Shown here: positions 41,574 through 50,370 of the stretch, piece after piece
Layout of the letters: each line of letters opens with the position of its first letter
Position numbering within the stretch: the first letter of the stretch is position 1
Assembly: GCA_035279865.1 (NCBI GenBank)
Contig: DATEGY010000124.1
Coordinates: 1-64,000, forward strand
Source: 40CM-2-70-7 sp035279865
GTDB lineage: Bacteria > Gemmatimonadota > Gemmatimonadetes > Gemmatimonadales > GWC2-71-9
Direction: 5' to 3'
Length of the DNA stretch: 64,000 bases
Translations under genes and position numbers: made by a program
The notes under the pieces: model-generated
What the model was told of the DNA's origin: nothing
Seen by the model: the letters and a program-made list of their open reading frames with translations, nothing else
The model's database searches: none

Positions 41574-43065
41574 CAGCGGGGCGTCGTCGGTCGTCGGCTC
41601 CAGGACGTACGCCGGATACGTCCTGGGGCTCCTCACGCTGATCAATCTCCTCAACTACCTCGACCGGAACGTCGTCTTCGCGGTCTTCGAGCCCGTCAAG
41701 CACGAGCTCCACGTCACCGACCAGCAACTCGGCTGGCTCGGATCGGCGTACATCATCCTGCTCTCGCTGTGTTCGATTCCCCTCGGCGTGCTCGGGGACC
41801 TGAAGTCCCGGCGCGTCGTCATCGCCTGGAGTCTCGGGTTCTGGAGCCTCGTGACCTCCGCCGCCGGGTTCGTGCGCGGATTTGGCCAGCTGGCGGTGTG
41901 CCGGGCCTTTGCGGGAGTTGGCGAAGCGGGATACTCACCGGCGTCGCAGGCGATCATCGCCGATTACTACAAAGGGCGCGCGCGTGCGTTCGCCATGGGG
42001 ATCTACTCGGTCGGAACGGCCGTGGGAGGGATCCTCGGCATCTGGCTCGGCGGCGTGATCGCGGCGCGCTATGGGTGGCGGTGGGCGTTCATCCCCATGG
42101 GCATCCCCGGCCTGCTCCTGGCCGCCGGCGCGGCGCGGATTCGCGAGGTGGATCAGCGCGCACCGGCGCCGGTTCGTACCACCTTGCTCAAGTGGTATCG
42201 CACCGGCGTACGCCACGTGATCCGCTACGTCCTTCCCGTCGCCGGAGTATCCGCGCTCGGCGCGATCGCGGCCGCCGTCCTCGATCTGACGTTCGGATTC
42301 TCGTTCGACGTCTCGATGGCCGTGTTCGGCGTATTCGTCGCCCTCGGGTTGATGTGGACGGTGGCGCGCCTGGTTCCCGTAGCCATCCAGCGCACCGCTG
42401 CGGCGGGTGACGTCGCTGCGTCAGCGGTGGAAGACTTCCTCGAATCGGCCACCGTGGTCCTCCGCACCCCGACGCTCATCTGGGTCTTCATCGGCGGCGC
42501 CATGGTGACGTTCGCCGTGAACGGGTTGATCGCCTGGGCCTCCACGTTCATGGCCCGAGTGCACCACCTGTCGGTTCCCGACTTCAGCGCCCTGTTCGGC
42601 CCCTGGGCACTGGCCGGCGGGATCTCGGGTGTGCTCGCGGGTGGCAAGATCGGCGACTGGCTGCAGGTCCGCTGGGCCGGCGGCCGTGTCATCGCGTCAG
42701 GAGCCGGATTCATCCTCGGCGGCCCCCTGGTCGCCTGGCTCCTGTTTTCAGGGAGTCTGAAGGGCTTCGCACCGCTCCTGTTCGGCATTTACTTCTTCTA
42801 TACCTGGTACAACGGACCCCTCGCGGCGGTGATCTTCGATGTCGTGCCGGCCGCCGTACGGGCGTCGGTGACGGGGGCGTTCGTGCTCTTCTCCCATCTT
42901 GCCGGAGACGCCCTCGCACCCCCACTGGTGGGTTACCTGTCGGACCAGACCAAGAGCATTCAAACGGCGATGATGATTCTGCCGGTGGCCGGCGTGGTGG
43001 GAGGGTGCGTGATTCTCGTGGCGCTCAGGACCGTAGCGCGGGACATGAAACGGGTGAAGAAGTGA
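41536..43065 (+). CDS. MFS transporter, Spinster-like
   Basis: A 509-residue major facilitator protein. N-terminal signature LNYLDRNVVFAVFEPVK and the loop GVLGDLKSRRVVIAWSL are typical of the Spinster/hexuronate branch, and GEAGYSPASQAIIADYY marks helices 4-5. A longer central stretch between the two six-helix halves includes an extra hydrophobic segment (about 215-285), so there may be two additional helices. The substrate is unknown. ATG 41536 lies within the last 38 bases of the preceding gene; the stop overlaps the GTG of the zinc-ribbon gene. Confidence 0.86.
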   Translation: MPARRPPLADARNSGASSVVGSRTYAGYVLGLLTLINLLNYLDRNVVFAVFEPVKHELHVTDQQLGWLGSAYIILLSLCSIPLGVLGDLKSRRVVIAWSLGFWSLVTSAAGFVRGFGQLAVCRAFAGVGEAGYSPASQAIIADYYKGRARAFAMGIYSVGTAVGGILGIWLGGVIAARYGWRWAFIPMGIPGLLLAAGAARIREVDQRAPAPVRTTLLKWYRTGVRHVIRYVLPVAGVSALGAIAAAVLDLTFGFSFDVSMAVFGVFVALGLMWTVARLVPVAIQRTAAAGDVAASAVEDFLESATVVLRTPTLIWVFIGGAMVTFAVNGLIAWASTFMARVHHLSVPDFSALFGPWALAGGISGVLAGGKIGDWLQVRWAGGRVIASGAGFILGGPLVAWLLFSGSLKGFAPLLFGIYFFYTWYNGPLAAVIFDVVPAAVRASVTGAFVLFSHLAGDALAPPLVGYLSDQTKSIQTAMMILPVAGVVGGCVILVALRTVARDMKRVKK

Positions 43066-44054
43066 GCCGCCGGCAGACGCCGCACCCCGAGCTGCGCTGC
43101 ACCCGCTGCCGCGCCGAGCTGGAGCGGTTCTGGGCGTACTGTCCGAACTGCGCCAAGGCCCTCGTGTGGGGTGACGCGCAGCGCGAGACCGGCGCCGAGT
43201 GTGCGTACTGCCGGTGGATGGTGTCGGACACATTTTCGTTCTGCCCCTGGTGCGGCCGGAACATCCACGACCGGCAATCCTCGCTCGAGCCGCTCAAGGC
43301 GCCGAAGGGGTTCAAGTATCACGCCCGCTGCGATTGGGGGTGCGGCGGAGGTGTGATGTACCCCATGCAGTGGTGTCCCTGGTGCGGGCGGGAACAGATC
43401 TGGCGTTACACCCACTTCCAGAACATCTGTCCGCATTGCGACAAGGGCGTCGACGACTGGATGGACACCTGCCCCTGGTGCGGCGAGGACGCCACCGGAC
43501 GGGTCCTGATCCCGCGGGCGCTGACGCGCGCGCGCCGCCTCCTGGTGGTCAGCCGGGTCACCGACTGGAACTACCGGATCCTCCTGCGCCCCGGCGTCTC
43601 GGGCGTGGATCCGGATGCGCCCAAGGTCATCGAGATCGACCGCCGGTACGTCACCGCCAAACGGCATCGGGACGAGATCAGCTGGAACATGCTCACCGGG
43701 CTCATCCTCCATGAGCTGGGGCACTCGTTCCTCTATCATCACTGGTCCTGGACCACTACCGGGCGTTTCCGCCGTGCCTTCGGCGAAGTGCGGAAGGCGT
43801 ACCGGGTGGCGGACGAGCACTGGGTGGACTTCGAGCGGCGGCGGATCGCCACCACGCTGCCCGACTATGTGAGCGTGTATGCGGCCACTCACCCTCAGGA
43901 AGATTTCGCCGAGACCTTCCGGTTCTACGTGGGCCGGCGGGGGAAACTGCGCGAGCTCTTCGGGGAGTTCGGCCGGAAGCGGAAGGGCGTGCAGCTCTTC
44001 GAGAAATTCCTCGTGCTGCACGACTACGTTCGCAGCCTCAGGGGGTGGCGGTAG
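43062..44054 (+). CDS. Zinc-ribbon array fused to a zincin-like metallopeptidase
   Basis: A 330-residue protein. Residues about 10-145 hold about eight Cys-knuckle pairs (CTRC, CPNC, CAYC, CPWC, CDWGC, CPWC, CPHC, CPWC), enough for four zinc ribbons. The C-terminal part has the metallopeptidase motif H217-E218-L-G-H221-SFLYHH and, later, HPQEDFAETFRFYV, which could supply the third ligand as in gluzincins. There is no signal peptide or membrane helix, so it should act in the cytoplasm. GTG 43062 overlaps the MFS stop. No named family was recognised for the fusion; similar proteins are annotated as putative zinc-binding metallopeptidases. Confidence 0.8.
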   Translation: MSRRQTPHPELRCTRCRAELERFWAYCPNCAKALVWGDAQRETGAECAYCRWMVSDTFSFCPWCGRNIHDRQSSLEPLKAPKGFKYHARCDWGCGGGVMYPMQWCPWCGREQIWRYTHFQNICPHCDKGVDDWMDTCPWCGEDATGRVLIPRALTRARRLLVVSRVTDWNYRILLRPGVSGVDPDAPKVIEIDRRYVTAKRHRDEISWNMLTGLILHELGHSFLYHHWSWTTTGRFRRAFGEVRKAYRVADEHWVDFERRRIATTLPDYVSVYAATHPQEDFAETFRFYVGRRGKLRELFGEFGRKRKGVQLFEKFLVLHDYVRSLRGWR

Positions 44055-44094
44055 GGCCGTGGCAGAGTCGCCACAGACCACAATCGTCACATCA

Positions 44095-44122
44095 GGTAAC
44101 ACCTGGTAACGTGTTGAAACAC
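44095..44122. promoter_or_regulatory. Repeats in the PEP-CTERM gene leader
   Basis: GGTAAC occurs at 44095-44100 and 44105-44110, followed by the hairpin GTGTTGAAACAC (44111-44122) and an AT-rich stretch to about 44155. The 221-base gap holds no gene, and this AT-rich part is the likely promoter region of the gene at 44276. A regulator cannot be named. Confidence 0.4.
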
Positions 44123-44275
44123 AACGTAAATCAATATTAAATAAGCGTTTACGAGCCTCATTCGGAGTCCCCGGAGCTGGCCCCGATGGCCCGGAACCTG
44201 CGAATCGCCTCTGCGGGGTGGTGCCTTCACGCCCGAAGGTTGCCGCCAAACCAGACCAGTCAGAGAGGGGTTCGG

Positions 44276-44917
44276 ATGAAGGGTCTCCGTTGGATCACCT
44301 TCGGCGCCGCGCTGGCGTTCGTGGCCACACCGGCTTCCGCGCAAAACAACGTCCGGTTGCAGATGGACAGCGCCGGACACACGGTGTTCGGCGGCGTCTA
44401 TGTCGGCCCCTACTTCGCGCATCAGGTCGGCGCGCCGGGCCAACCTGAGATGGACGTGTTCTGCGTGGATTACAACCACGAGATCAGCCTCGGACAGCAG
44501 TGGAACGCGAATTTCTCGGTTCTAAACGGCGACTTGAGCAAGACCCGGTTCAAGAACCTCACCTGGTATTCCGAGGCCGCCTGGCTCGACATGCAGTTCG
44601 CGACGACGTCGAAGAACCAGTGGGGACTCCTCCACTACGCAATCTGGAACATCACCTCGCCGGGCACGCCGAACCTTGGCGGCCTCAGCTCGGGGGACCG
44701 GAACACGGTCCTGGGCTACATCAATGCGGCGCAGCATAACTACGGCCAAGTCAACCTGGCGTATTGGGACGTGGTGACCGACGTCAACACGGTGAACGGC
44801 CAGTATGGCGTCCAGGAATACCTGACTCAGGTTACTCCCGAGCCCGGCACCATCATTCTGCTCGGAACGGGCCTCCTGCTCATCGGCGGCGTGGCGGTCA
44901 AGCGGAATATCGCGTAG
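44276..44917 (+). CDS. PEP-CTERM sorted secreted protein
   Basis: A 213-residue exported protein. The N-terminus MKGLRWITFGAALAFVATPASAQ is a clean signal peptide. The C-terminus has the tripartite PEP-CTERM signal: VTPEPGT, a hydrophobic helix (IILLGTGLLLIGGVAV) and the basic end KRNIA. Exosortase/EpsH systems recognise this tail and release the protein to the cell surface. The middle (about 25-185) is a soluble domain with WNANFSVLNG and EYLTQVTP blocks of unknown function. GAGAGG precedes ATG 44276. No exosortase gene is in the window. Confidence 0.88.
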   Translation: MKGLRWITFGAALAFVATPASAQNNVRLQMDSAGHTVFGGVYVGPYFAHQVGAPGQPEMDVFCVDYNHEISLGQQWNANFSVLNGDLSKTRFKNLTWYSEAAWLDMQFATTSKNQWGLLHYAIWNITSPGTPNLGGLSSGDRNTVLGYINAAQHNYGQVNLAYWDVVTDVNTVNGQYGVQEYLTQVTPEPGTIILLGTGLLLIGGVAVKRNIA

Positions 44918-44951
44918 CCAGAGCGCCGTCCGGCGACGGTGCGCGGGGAGA

Positions 44952-44988
44952 GGGCTGGAACATTATGTTTCAGCCCGTTTCCTTTTTC
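44952..44988 (+). terminator. Rho-independent terminator after the PEP-CTERM gene
   Basis: GGGCTGGAACAT and ATGTTTCAGCCC form a 12-base stem (one G-U pair) with a minimal loop, followed by the T-rich tail GTTTCCTTTTTC. It lies 35 bases after the stop codon of the PEP-CTERM gene and 11 bases before the next ATG. Confidence 0.85.
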
Positions 44989-44998
44989 GGGATGCTGA

Positions 44999-45493
44999 AT
45001 GTCACTGCGTGTTGAAGAGGCCCTCGACCGGCTGGCCGGCCCCATCTACTGCGTTGGGGCCCTCTTCGTCGCCACTCCCATCTTCGATTTCGTGATGAAC
45101 GTCTGGCCCCCGGCGCCCGGTATGGCGGAGTGGCGGTATGGCGCCATCGGACTCTTCGCGGGGTTCACCCTGTCCCCGCTTCTGGGCTCCGCCTTGATCG
45201 TGTGGGTCGCCCTGGTGCGGGGGGACCGGCGGACCCAGACCCTGATGGCCATCCTCAATCTCACCGCCGCGGTCCTCCTGCTCCCCCTGTGCGTCGACTT
45301 CATTCTGGACGTGGTCCAGCTGCGCTCGCACATCGCCGACCGCCCCGACGCGCGGTGGAGTTACTATGCCGGGGCCGCGAAGTCCCTGATCAAGTACCTG
45401 ACCATCATGGCGGCGCTGGCCTGGCTCGGACGGACGGGGTGGCGTTCCCGGCCCACGCAGAGCACGGACCCCATCGTCGTTCGGAGATCCTGA
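44999..45493 (+). CDS. Four-helix integral membrane protein, unknown
   Basis: A 164-residue protein with four predicted membrane segments (about residues 15-37, 48-72, 80-105 and 128-145) and a basic C-terminal tail. No characterised family was recognised. It begins just after the terminator of the PEP-CTERM gene, so it starts a new unit. Its TGA shares a base with the ATG of the DUF481 gene, suggesting that both proteins serve the same envelope-related task. Confidence 0.72.
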   Translation: MSLRVEEALDRLAGPIYCVGALFVATPIFDFVMNVWPPAPGMAEWRYGAIGLFAGFTLSPLLGSALIVWVALVRGDRRTQTLMAILNLTAAVLLLPLCVDFILDVVQLRSHIADRPDARWSYYAGAAKSLIKYLTIMAALAWLGRTGWRSRPTQSTDPIVVRRS

Positions 45494-46215
45494 TGCGCGC
45501 GAAGCTTCTGCTCCTGGTCGCCGCCTCGGTCGCCGGGCCGTTGGCGGCGCAGGCTCCATCCGCGGACACCACGAAGCTGTCGTTCGGCCTGGGCCTGGTG
45601 ACGACCGGCGGCAACACGAGCGTCACGACATTCAACTTCGGCAACAGTTTCTCCTACATCTCCCAGCCGTGGGTGCTGTCCGAAGCGGCGTCCATGATCT
45701 ACGGCTCGACGCACGATACCGTGAACAACGATCAGTACCATCTCCTGCTCCGCGTGGACCACGGCGTGCACGACGGCATCTCGGCGTATCTTTACGGCGC
45801 CTTCGATCGCGACCGGTTCGCCGGCATCGTGTCCCGGTACCAGGAAGCGCTGGGCGTCGCGTGGAAGGCGGTGGAGCAGCCGATGGACCTGCTGACGCTC
45901 GAGGCCGGCGTGTCGGAGAACCAGCAGCGGGACGTGGGCAGCAGTGCGACCGGGTCGTTCGCCGCGGCGCGCGCGGCCGCGACCTACAAACACAGTTTCA
46001 ACAAGACCGCGTACGCGCAGGAAGCGGCGGAGCTGCTTCCCGACCTCAAGCACAGCAAGAATCTCCGGATCAACTCGGAGACGGATCTCGTGGCCCCGTT
46101 GTCTACGGTCTTCTCGATCAAGGTCGGCTACGTGATCCGGTTCGACAATTTGCCCCCTCCGGGGTTCAAGAAGACGGATCGGATTCTCACCACGGGAATT
46201 CAGATCACGTTCTAA
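45493..46215 (+). CDS. DUF481/YdiY-like outer-membrane beta-barrel protein
   Basis: A 240-residue exported protein. A signal peptide (MRAKLLLLVAASVAGPLAAQ) is followed by alternating amphipathic strands, starting LSFGLGLVTTGGNTSVTTFN, the usual opening of DUF481 (YdiY-like) barrels, and ending with the terminal strand TTGIQITF, whose final Phe is typical for outer-membrane insertion. The function of the family is unknown; some members respond to acid or salt. ATG 45493 overlaps the preceding TGA; the open frame before it is not coding. Confidence 0.85.
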   Translation: MRAKLLLLVAASVAGPLAAQAPSADTTKLSFGLGLVTTGGNTSVTTFNFGNSFSYISQPWVLSEAASMIYGSTHDTVNNDQYHLLLRVDHGVHDGISAYLYGAFDRDRFAGIVSRYQEALGVAWKAVEQPMDLLTLEAGVSENQQRDVGSSATGSFAAARAAATYKHSFNKTAYAQEAAELLPDLKHSKNLRINSETDLVAPLSTVFSIKVGYVIRFDNLPPPGFKKTDRILTTGIQITF

Positions 46216-46225
46216 GGAGGATCAC

Positions 46226-46960
46226 ATGGCCAATCCGGTGCTGAATTCCAAGACGTTCTCTACCGCCGGCGTCGCGACCGGCGCGGAGACCATGACCATC
46301 GAAGGGACCGCGAACAAGACGGGTCTTCTGCTCCTCATCTGTCTCGCGACGTCGAGCTGGATCTGGACACAGACCTACAACGCCATCGACCCATCGGCCG
46401 CGCTCCCCTGGATGTGGGGCGGGATGCTGGGCGGCCTCGTCGTGGCGATCGCGACGACCATGAAGCCGCAGTGGGCACCGATCTCCGCGCCCCTTTACGC
46501 GGCCCTCGAAGGCCTGGCCCTCGGCGGGATCTCGGCTTCCTACGCGACAGCGTACCCGGGCATTCTCGTTCAGGCCGTTTCGCTGACGTTCGGGACACTG
46601 TTCGTCATGCTCCTGGTGTATCGCTCCGGCGCGATCCGGGTTACACCGCGCTTCCAGAAGGTCATGCTGATCGCCGTGCTGGCGATCTTGCTCTACTACG
46701 TCGCGACCATGATCATGGGCCTGTTCGGCGTGGACACGAGCTACTTCAACGCCGGCGGCACCCTCGGCATCGGTATCAGCGTGGTGATCGTCGGTGTGGC
46801 CGCGCTGACGCTGCTCCTCGATTTCGACATGATCGCCAAGGGCGTCGAGCAGGGCGCTCCCAAGGCCATGGAGTGGTACGGCGCCTTTGGCCTGATGGTC
46901 GGGTTGGTCTGGCTCTACCTGGAAATCCTTCGGCTTCTGGGCAAGATCAACCGCCGGTAG
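46226..46960 (+). CDS. Bax inhibitor-1/YccA-family membrane protein
   Basis: A 244-residue member of the BI-1/YccA family with seven predicted membrane helices and the family C-terminus, including LLLDFDMIAKGVEQGAPKAMEWYGAFGL with the di-Asp-type region that in BI-1 homologues gates a pH-sensitive calcium leak. A cytoplasmic N-terminus of about 30 residues precedes helix 1. A strong GGAGG lies 5 bases upstream of ATG 46226. It is probably cotranscribed with the two preceding envelope genes, and a clear terminator follows. Confidence 0.92.
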   Translation: MANPVLNSKTFSTAGVATGAETMTIEGTANKTGLLLLICLATSSWIWTQTYNAIDPSAALPWMWGGMLGGLVVAIATTMKPQWAPISAPLYAALEGLALGGISASYATAYPGILVQAVSLTFGTLFVMLLVYRSGAIRVTPRFQKVMLIAVLAILLYYVATMIMGLFGVDTSYFNAGGTLGIGISVVIVGVAALTLLLDFDMIAKGVEQGAPKAMEWYGAFGLMVGLVWLYLEILRLLGKINRR

Positions 46961-46994
46961 ACTGCAACCCTCGGCACCGCCCCGGGCATCCAAA

Positions 46995-47025
46995 GCTCGG
47001 GACCTTCACGGGTCCCGGGCTTTTT
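46995..47025 (+). terminator. Rho-independent terminator after the BI-1 family gene
   Basis: GCTCGGGACC (46995-47004) pairs with GGTCCCGGGC (47011-47020), with one U-G pair and a 6-base loop, followed directly by TTTTT (47021-47025). It lies 35 bases behind the BI-1 family stop codon. Confidence 0.92.
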
Positions 47026-47044
47026 CATTCCACCCGAGGTGCTT

Positions 47045-48583
47045 ATGCCGCGTCCGATTCGATTTCGCCCCGCTGGCGCCGCCGTTGCCGTCCTGGCCGT
47101 GGCACTGCTCTCCTGGATGGCCGGCCGCGCCTCGGGCGCGCCGGCAGCCTCCCCGCGTCCCACCGGCGCCGCGGACTCCGCGACCATCACCCACGTGCTG
47201 GACTTGCTCCGCAGCGCCGATACCACCGTCTGCGAGCTGGCCGCCCGCTCCCTCACGCAGGGGTGGGGCGACTACGGTGCACCCATCGGCACACCCTTGA
47301 CGCGGTCCGTCCTCCGCATCGGGCGCCGGTCGGAAACGCCCGCCGTGGTGAACGCCTATCGGGCCGCCACTCGCGACCCCAACACGTGCGTCCGCGACCT
47401 CGCGGTGCAACAGGTCGCCGACAATGACTCGAGCAGCATCAGCCTCTTCACGTCTCTCTCCTCCGACCGCGACCCGGCCCTCCGCGCCTCGGGCGTTCTG
47501 GGCATCGGCATCGTCGGCAGTGACCGCTCCCTCGGCCTCCTGAAGAAGACGATCGCCGACGGCGATTTCCGCGTTCGCGCCATGAGTGCGTGGGCCCTGG
47601 GACAACTGGACGACGGGGACGCCGTGCCGTCGCTCACCAACGCTCTGAAAGACGACTCCGCCGGCGTACGACAGCTTGCTGCCCGCTCGCTCGGATCCAT
47701 CGGTGTGGTGAGTGCGCTGAGCCCCCTGCGGCGCGCCCTGCAGGACCCGGCGGCTCCGGTGCGCCAGACCGCCGCCTGGGCCCTGGGCGAGCTCGGCGAA
47801 AAGAGCGCGGTCCCGGCTTTGAGCGCGGCCCTGAAGGATGCCGACCCCGACGTCCGCGCGACGACCGTGTGGGCGCTGGGCCAGATCTCGGACTCGGTGG
47901 CCACCGCGCCCCTCGCCGGCGTGCTGCAGGATGATGATCCGCAGGTGCGGCAGATGGCGGTGTGGGCCCTTGGCCAGGTGGGCGATCGCAGCACCGTCCG
48001 TCCCCTCAGTCAGGCCCTGAAGGACCGGGACCAGGACGTGCGCAGCATGGCGGCATGGGCCCTTGGCCAGGTCGGCGACGAGGCTGCGGTGCCCGCTCTC
48101 ACCGGCGCCCTCAAGGACCCGGTGTCAGACGTACGCAGCACGTCGGCGTGGGCCCTCGGCCAGGTCGGTGAGGCGCAGGCGGTCCCCGCGCTGGTGGGTG
48201 CACTCAAGGATCAGGCGCCCGATGTGCAAAGCACGGCGGCCTGGGCGCTGGGTCAAATCGGAAGCGGGCAGGCAGTGGACGGCCTCAAGGCCGCGCTGGC
48301 CGACTCGAATGACGACGTCCGCGAGTCCGCGGCGTGGGCGCTCGCGCAGATCGACGATGACCGGGCCGACCAGGCGTTGACCACGTACTACAAGGGGAGT
48401 GATATGGAGATACAGCGCGGGCCGCACCCCCACCCTCATCCCCACCCGCACCCGCGTTTCCATCTGATGAGCGGGATGCCGATGCCCATGCCGATGCCCA
48501 TGCCGATGCCGATGCCCATGCCGAATGCGGGCCGGATGCGGATGCACTTCCACGCCCCGCGCGTGCGGGTGCGGGTGAACTAG
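47045..48583 (+). CDS. Secreted HEAT-repeat protein with His-Pro/Met-Pro tail
   Basis: A 512-residue protein. The signal peptide or anchor (RPAGAAVAVLAVALLSWMAG) is followed by an N-terminal helical region. About ten HEAT/PBS-lyase-type repeats of 31 residues (unit like DVRSMAAWALGQVGDEAAVPALTGALKD) fill residues about 130-450 and are nearly identical to each other. The C-terminus is odd: five His-Pro pairs from about residue 460, then eight Met-Pro pairs, then a His/Arg-rich end. HEAT arrays mediate protein binding; the tail could bind metal ions such as copper. ATG 47045 has GAGG upstream; GTG 47039 is an alternative. Confidence 0.85.
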   Translation: MPRPIRFRPAGAAVAVLAVALLSWMAGRASGAPAASPRPTGAADSATITHVLDLLRSADTTVCELAARSLTQGWGDYGAPIGTPLTRSVLRIGRRSETPAVVNAYRAATRDPNTCVRDLAVQQVADNDSSSISLFTSLSSDRDPALRASGVLGIGIVGSDRSLGLLKKTIADGDFRVRAMSAWALGQLDDGDAVPSLTNALKDDSAGVRQLAARSLGSIGVVSALSPLRRALQDPAAPVRQTAAWALGELGEKSAVPALSAALKDADPDVRATTVWALGQISDSVATAPLAGVLQDDDPQVRQMAVWALGQVGDRSTVRPLSQALKDRDQDVRSMAAWALGQVGDEAAVPALTGALKDPVSDVRSTSAWALGQVGEAQAVPALVGALKDQAPDVQSTAAWALGQIGSGQAVDGLKAALADSNDDVRESAAWALAQIDDDRADQALTTYYKGSDMEIQRGPHPHPHPHPHPRFHLMSGMPMPMPMPMPMPMPMPNAGRMRMHFHAPRVRVRVN

Positions 48584-48602
48584 GTTCGTTCCGGGCGCTG
48601 AA

Positions 48603-50288
48603 CTAGGAGACGCGGCTGGCGCGGGCCACGCCGGTCATGAACTCGCGAGCCCGCTGCACTTCGGTGAGGTAGTCGGCAATCTCTTCGGTTTCCTGACCCC
48701 GGTCCCAGCCGAGGAGCTCGGCCATGCGGCGGGCGACCGGGGGCGCGGCGGCGCTCCCGTGGCCGGCGTCTTCGTAGAAGAGATGCGTGCGGCGGATCAG
48801 TACGTCCGACAACCGCATCGCCATCTCCCGCTCCACGGCGTGAACCACCTCAGCCCATACTTCCGGCCGGCCGTCCAGAATGGGGCGGCCCAGCGCGCGG
48901 TCCCGCTCGATCAGGTTGACGACACCCGCCGATTCGGAGCCATACGTCTTCACGAGGTGGCGCGCGACCGGCTCCGAGATGTCCCGGGCGCGTGCCGATT
49001 CCACCATGACTTCGAGGTCCGCGATGTCACCGCCCGGGAGCACCAGGTGGTCGGTGCCCGCTCGTGGCGGCACCCCGCGCCCATCGGCCTCGTGAAGCTT
49101 CTGGGCCACGCGATCCACCACGTCGCGGCCCATCACCCGGTGCGTCGTCAGCTTGCCTCCGGCGATCGTCAACATCCCGCTCGCGCTTTCCACCACGCGA
49201 TGCTCGCGAGACACTTGAGCGGGGGTCGCCGACTTCTCGGGCGCCAGGAGGGGACGGAGTCCCGCCCAGGTCGAAATGACGTCCTTGGGCGCGAGGCGAG
49301 CCTGGGGAAAGAGGGCGTTCGCTGACCGCAGCAGATAGATGACGTCCTCTCCGGTGGCCCGGATATCATCCGGCGAGGATCGGTCGTCGGTGTCGGTGGT
49401 GCCGATGTAGCTGACTTCCCCCCACGGGAGGATGAACATCACGCGCCCGTCGACCGGGGAGAGCAGGGTGATGGCGTTGGTGTGTCCGATCCGGGCGCGG
49501 GGTACGACCACGTGCACGCCCTTCGTGGGGCGGAGCAGCGGAGCGGCGTTCGGGTCGTCCAGGCGGCGGAGCCCATCCACCCACGGGCCCGTGGCGTTCA
49601 CCACCACGCTCCCCTGAATGGTGGCGGTCTGTCCGGTGATCTGATCCTGCACCACCGCACCCTGAACCCTTCCGTCGGGCTTGGAGAGCCCGGTGACTTC
49701 GACGTAGTTAGCCACATTCGCCCCCGCGAGCGCCGCGGCGCGCAGCGTGGCGAGCGTCAGCCGGGCATCGTCGGTCTGGGCATCCCAGTACAACCCGGCG
49801 CCCGTCAGGCCCTTCTCACGGAGTCCCGGCTCCATGCGCCGGGCCACTTTGCGGGACAGCCAGCGGTGCGTGTGGACGTTCCGGAACGAGGCGAGCAGGT
49901 CGTAGAGCCAGAGCGCCGCGAAGATTTGCCACCCGGGAACCCTCGCGCCCTTATAGGCGGGAAAGAGGAACGGCAGCGGCCGGACGAGGTGCGGCGCGAT
50001 GGTCAGGAGAATCCGGCGCTCGCGGCTGGCCTCGAACACCAGCCGGAAGTCCCGGTGTTCCAGGTAGCGCAGACCACCGTGGATGAGGCGCGAGGAATGG
50101 GAGCTGGTGCCTCCCGCGAAGTCGCCCTTGCCGATCAGCCCCACCGAAAGCCCCCGCAGGGCGGCATCGCGCGCGATCGCCGCCCCGGTGATGCCGCCGC
50201 CGATGACGAGCAGATCGACGGGCGCTTCCATCATCTTCGCGAGAGCGGCCGCGCGCCCGCGGTGCGAGAAGCTGCTGTCGGCTCCCAA
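48603..50288 (-). CDS. glpD: Aerobic glycerol-3-phosphate dehydrogenase
   Basis: A 561-residue FAD enzyme that oxidises glycerol 3-phosphate to dihydroxyacetone phosphate and feeds electrons to quinone at the membrane. The N-terminal FAD motif is DLLVIGGGITGAAIARDAALRG (from about residue 25), then FAGGTSSHSSRLIHGGLRYLEH, a family signature. The C-terminal DAO_C domain ends near DVLIRRTHLFYED. ATG 50288 adds about 20 residues before MEAPVDLL; the inner MM pair is an alternative start. It is convergent with the HEAT gene and divergent from the thiolase gene. glpK and glpF are not adjacent. Confidence 0.94.
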   Translation of the reverse strand: MGADSSFSHRGRAAALAKMMEAPVDLLVIGGGITGAAIARDAALRGLSVGLIGKGDFAGGTSSHSSRLIHGGLRYLEHRDFRLVFEASRERRILLTIAPHLVRPLPFLFPAYKGARVPGWQIFAALWLYDLLASFRNVHTHRWLSRKVARRMEPGLREKGLTGAGLYWDAQTDDARLTLATLRAAALAGANVANYVEVTGLSKPDGRVQGAVVQDQITGQTATIQGSVVVNATGPWVDGLRRLDDPNAAPLLRPTKGVHVVVPRARIGHTNAITLLSPVDGRVMFILPWGEVSYIGTTDTDDRSSPDDIRATGEDVIYLLRSANALFPQARLAPKDVISTWAGLRPLLAPEKSATPAQVSREHRVVESASGMLTIAGGKLTTHRVMGRDVVDRVAQKLHEADGRGVPPRAGTDHLVLPGGDIADLEVMVESARARDISEPVARHLVKTYGSESAGVVNLIERDRALGRPILDGRPEVWAEVVHAVEREMAMRLSDVLIRRTHLFYEDAGHGSAAAPPVARRMAELLGWDRGQETEEIADYLTEVQRAREFMTGVARASRVS

Positions 50289-50370
50289 CGAAACGCCTCC
50301 GCTTGGCTCGCCCGCCGGGGGGGGCTGGTGGTAGGTTTCCCGGGTTAGTGCGACCCGAGGGGAGAATGTA

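Noticed and set aside
48416..48530. Tandem short repeats resembling a small CRISPR or satellite array
   Set aside because: They are in-frame His-Pro and Met-Pro codons within the HEAT-repeat protein, with no spacers.
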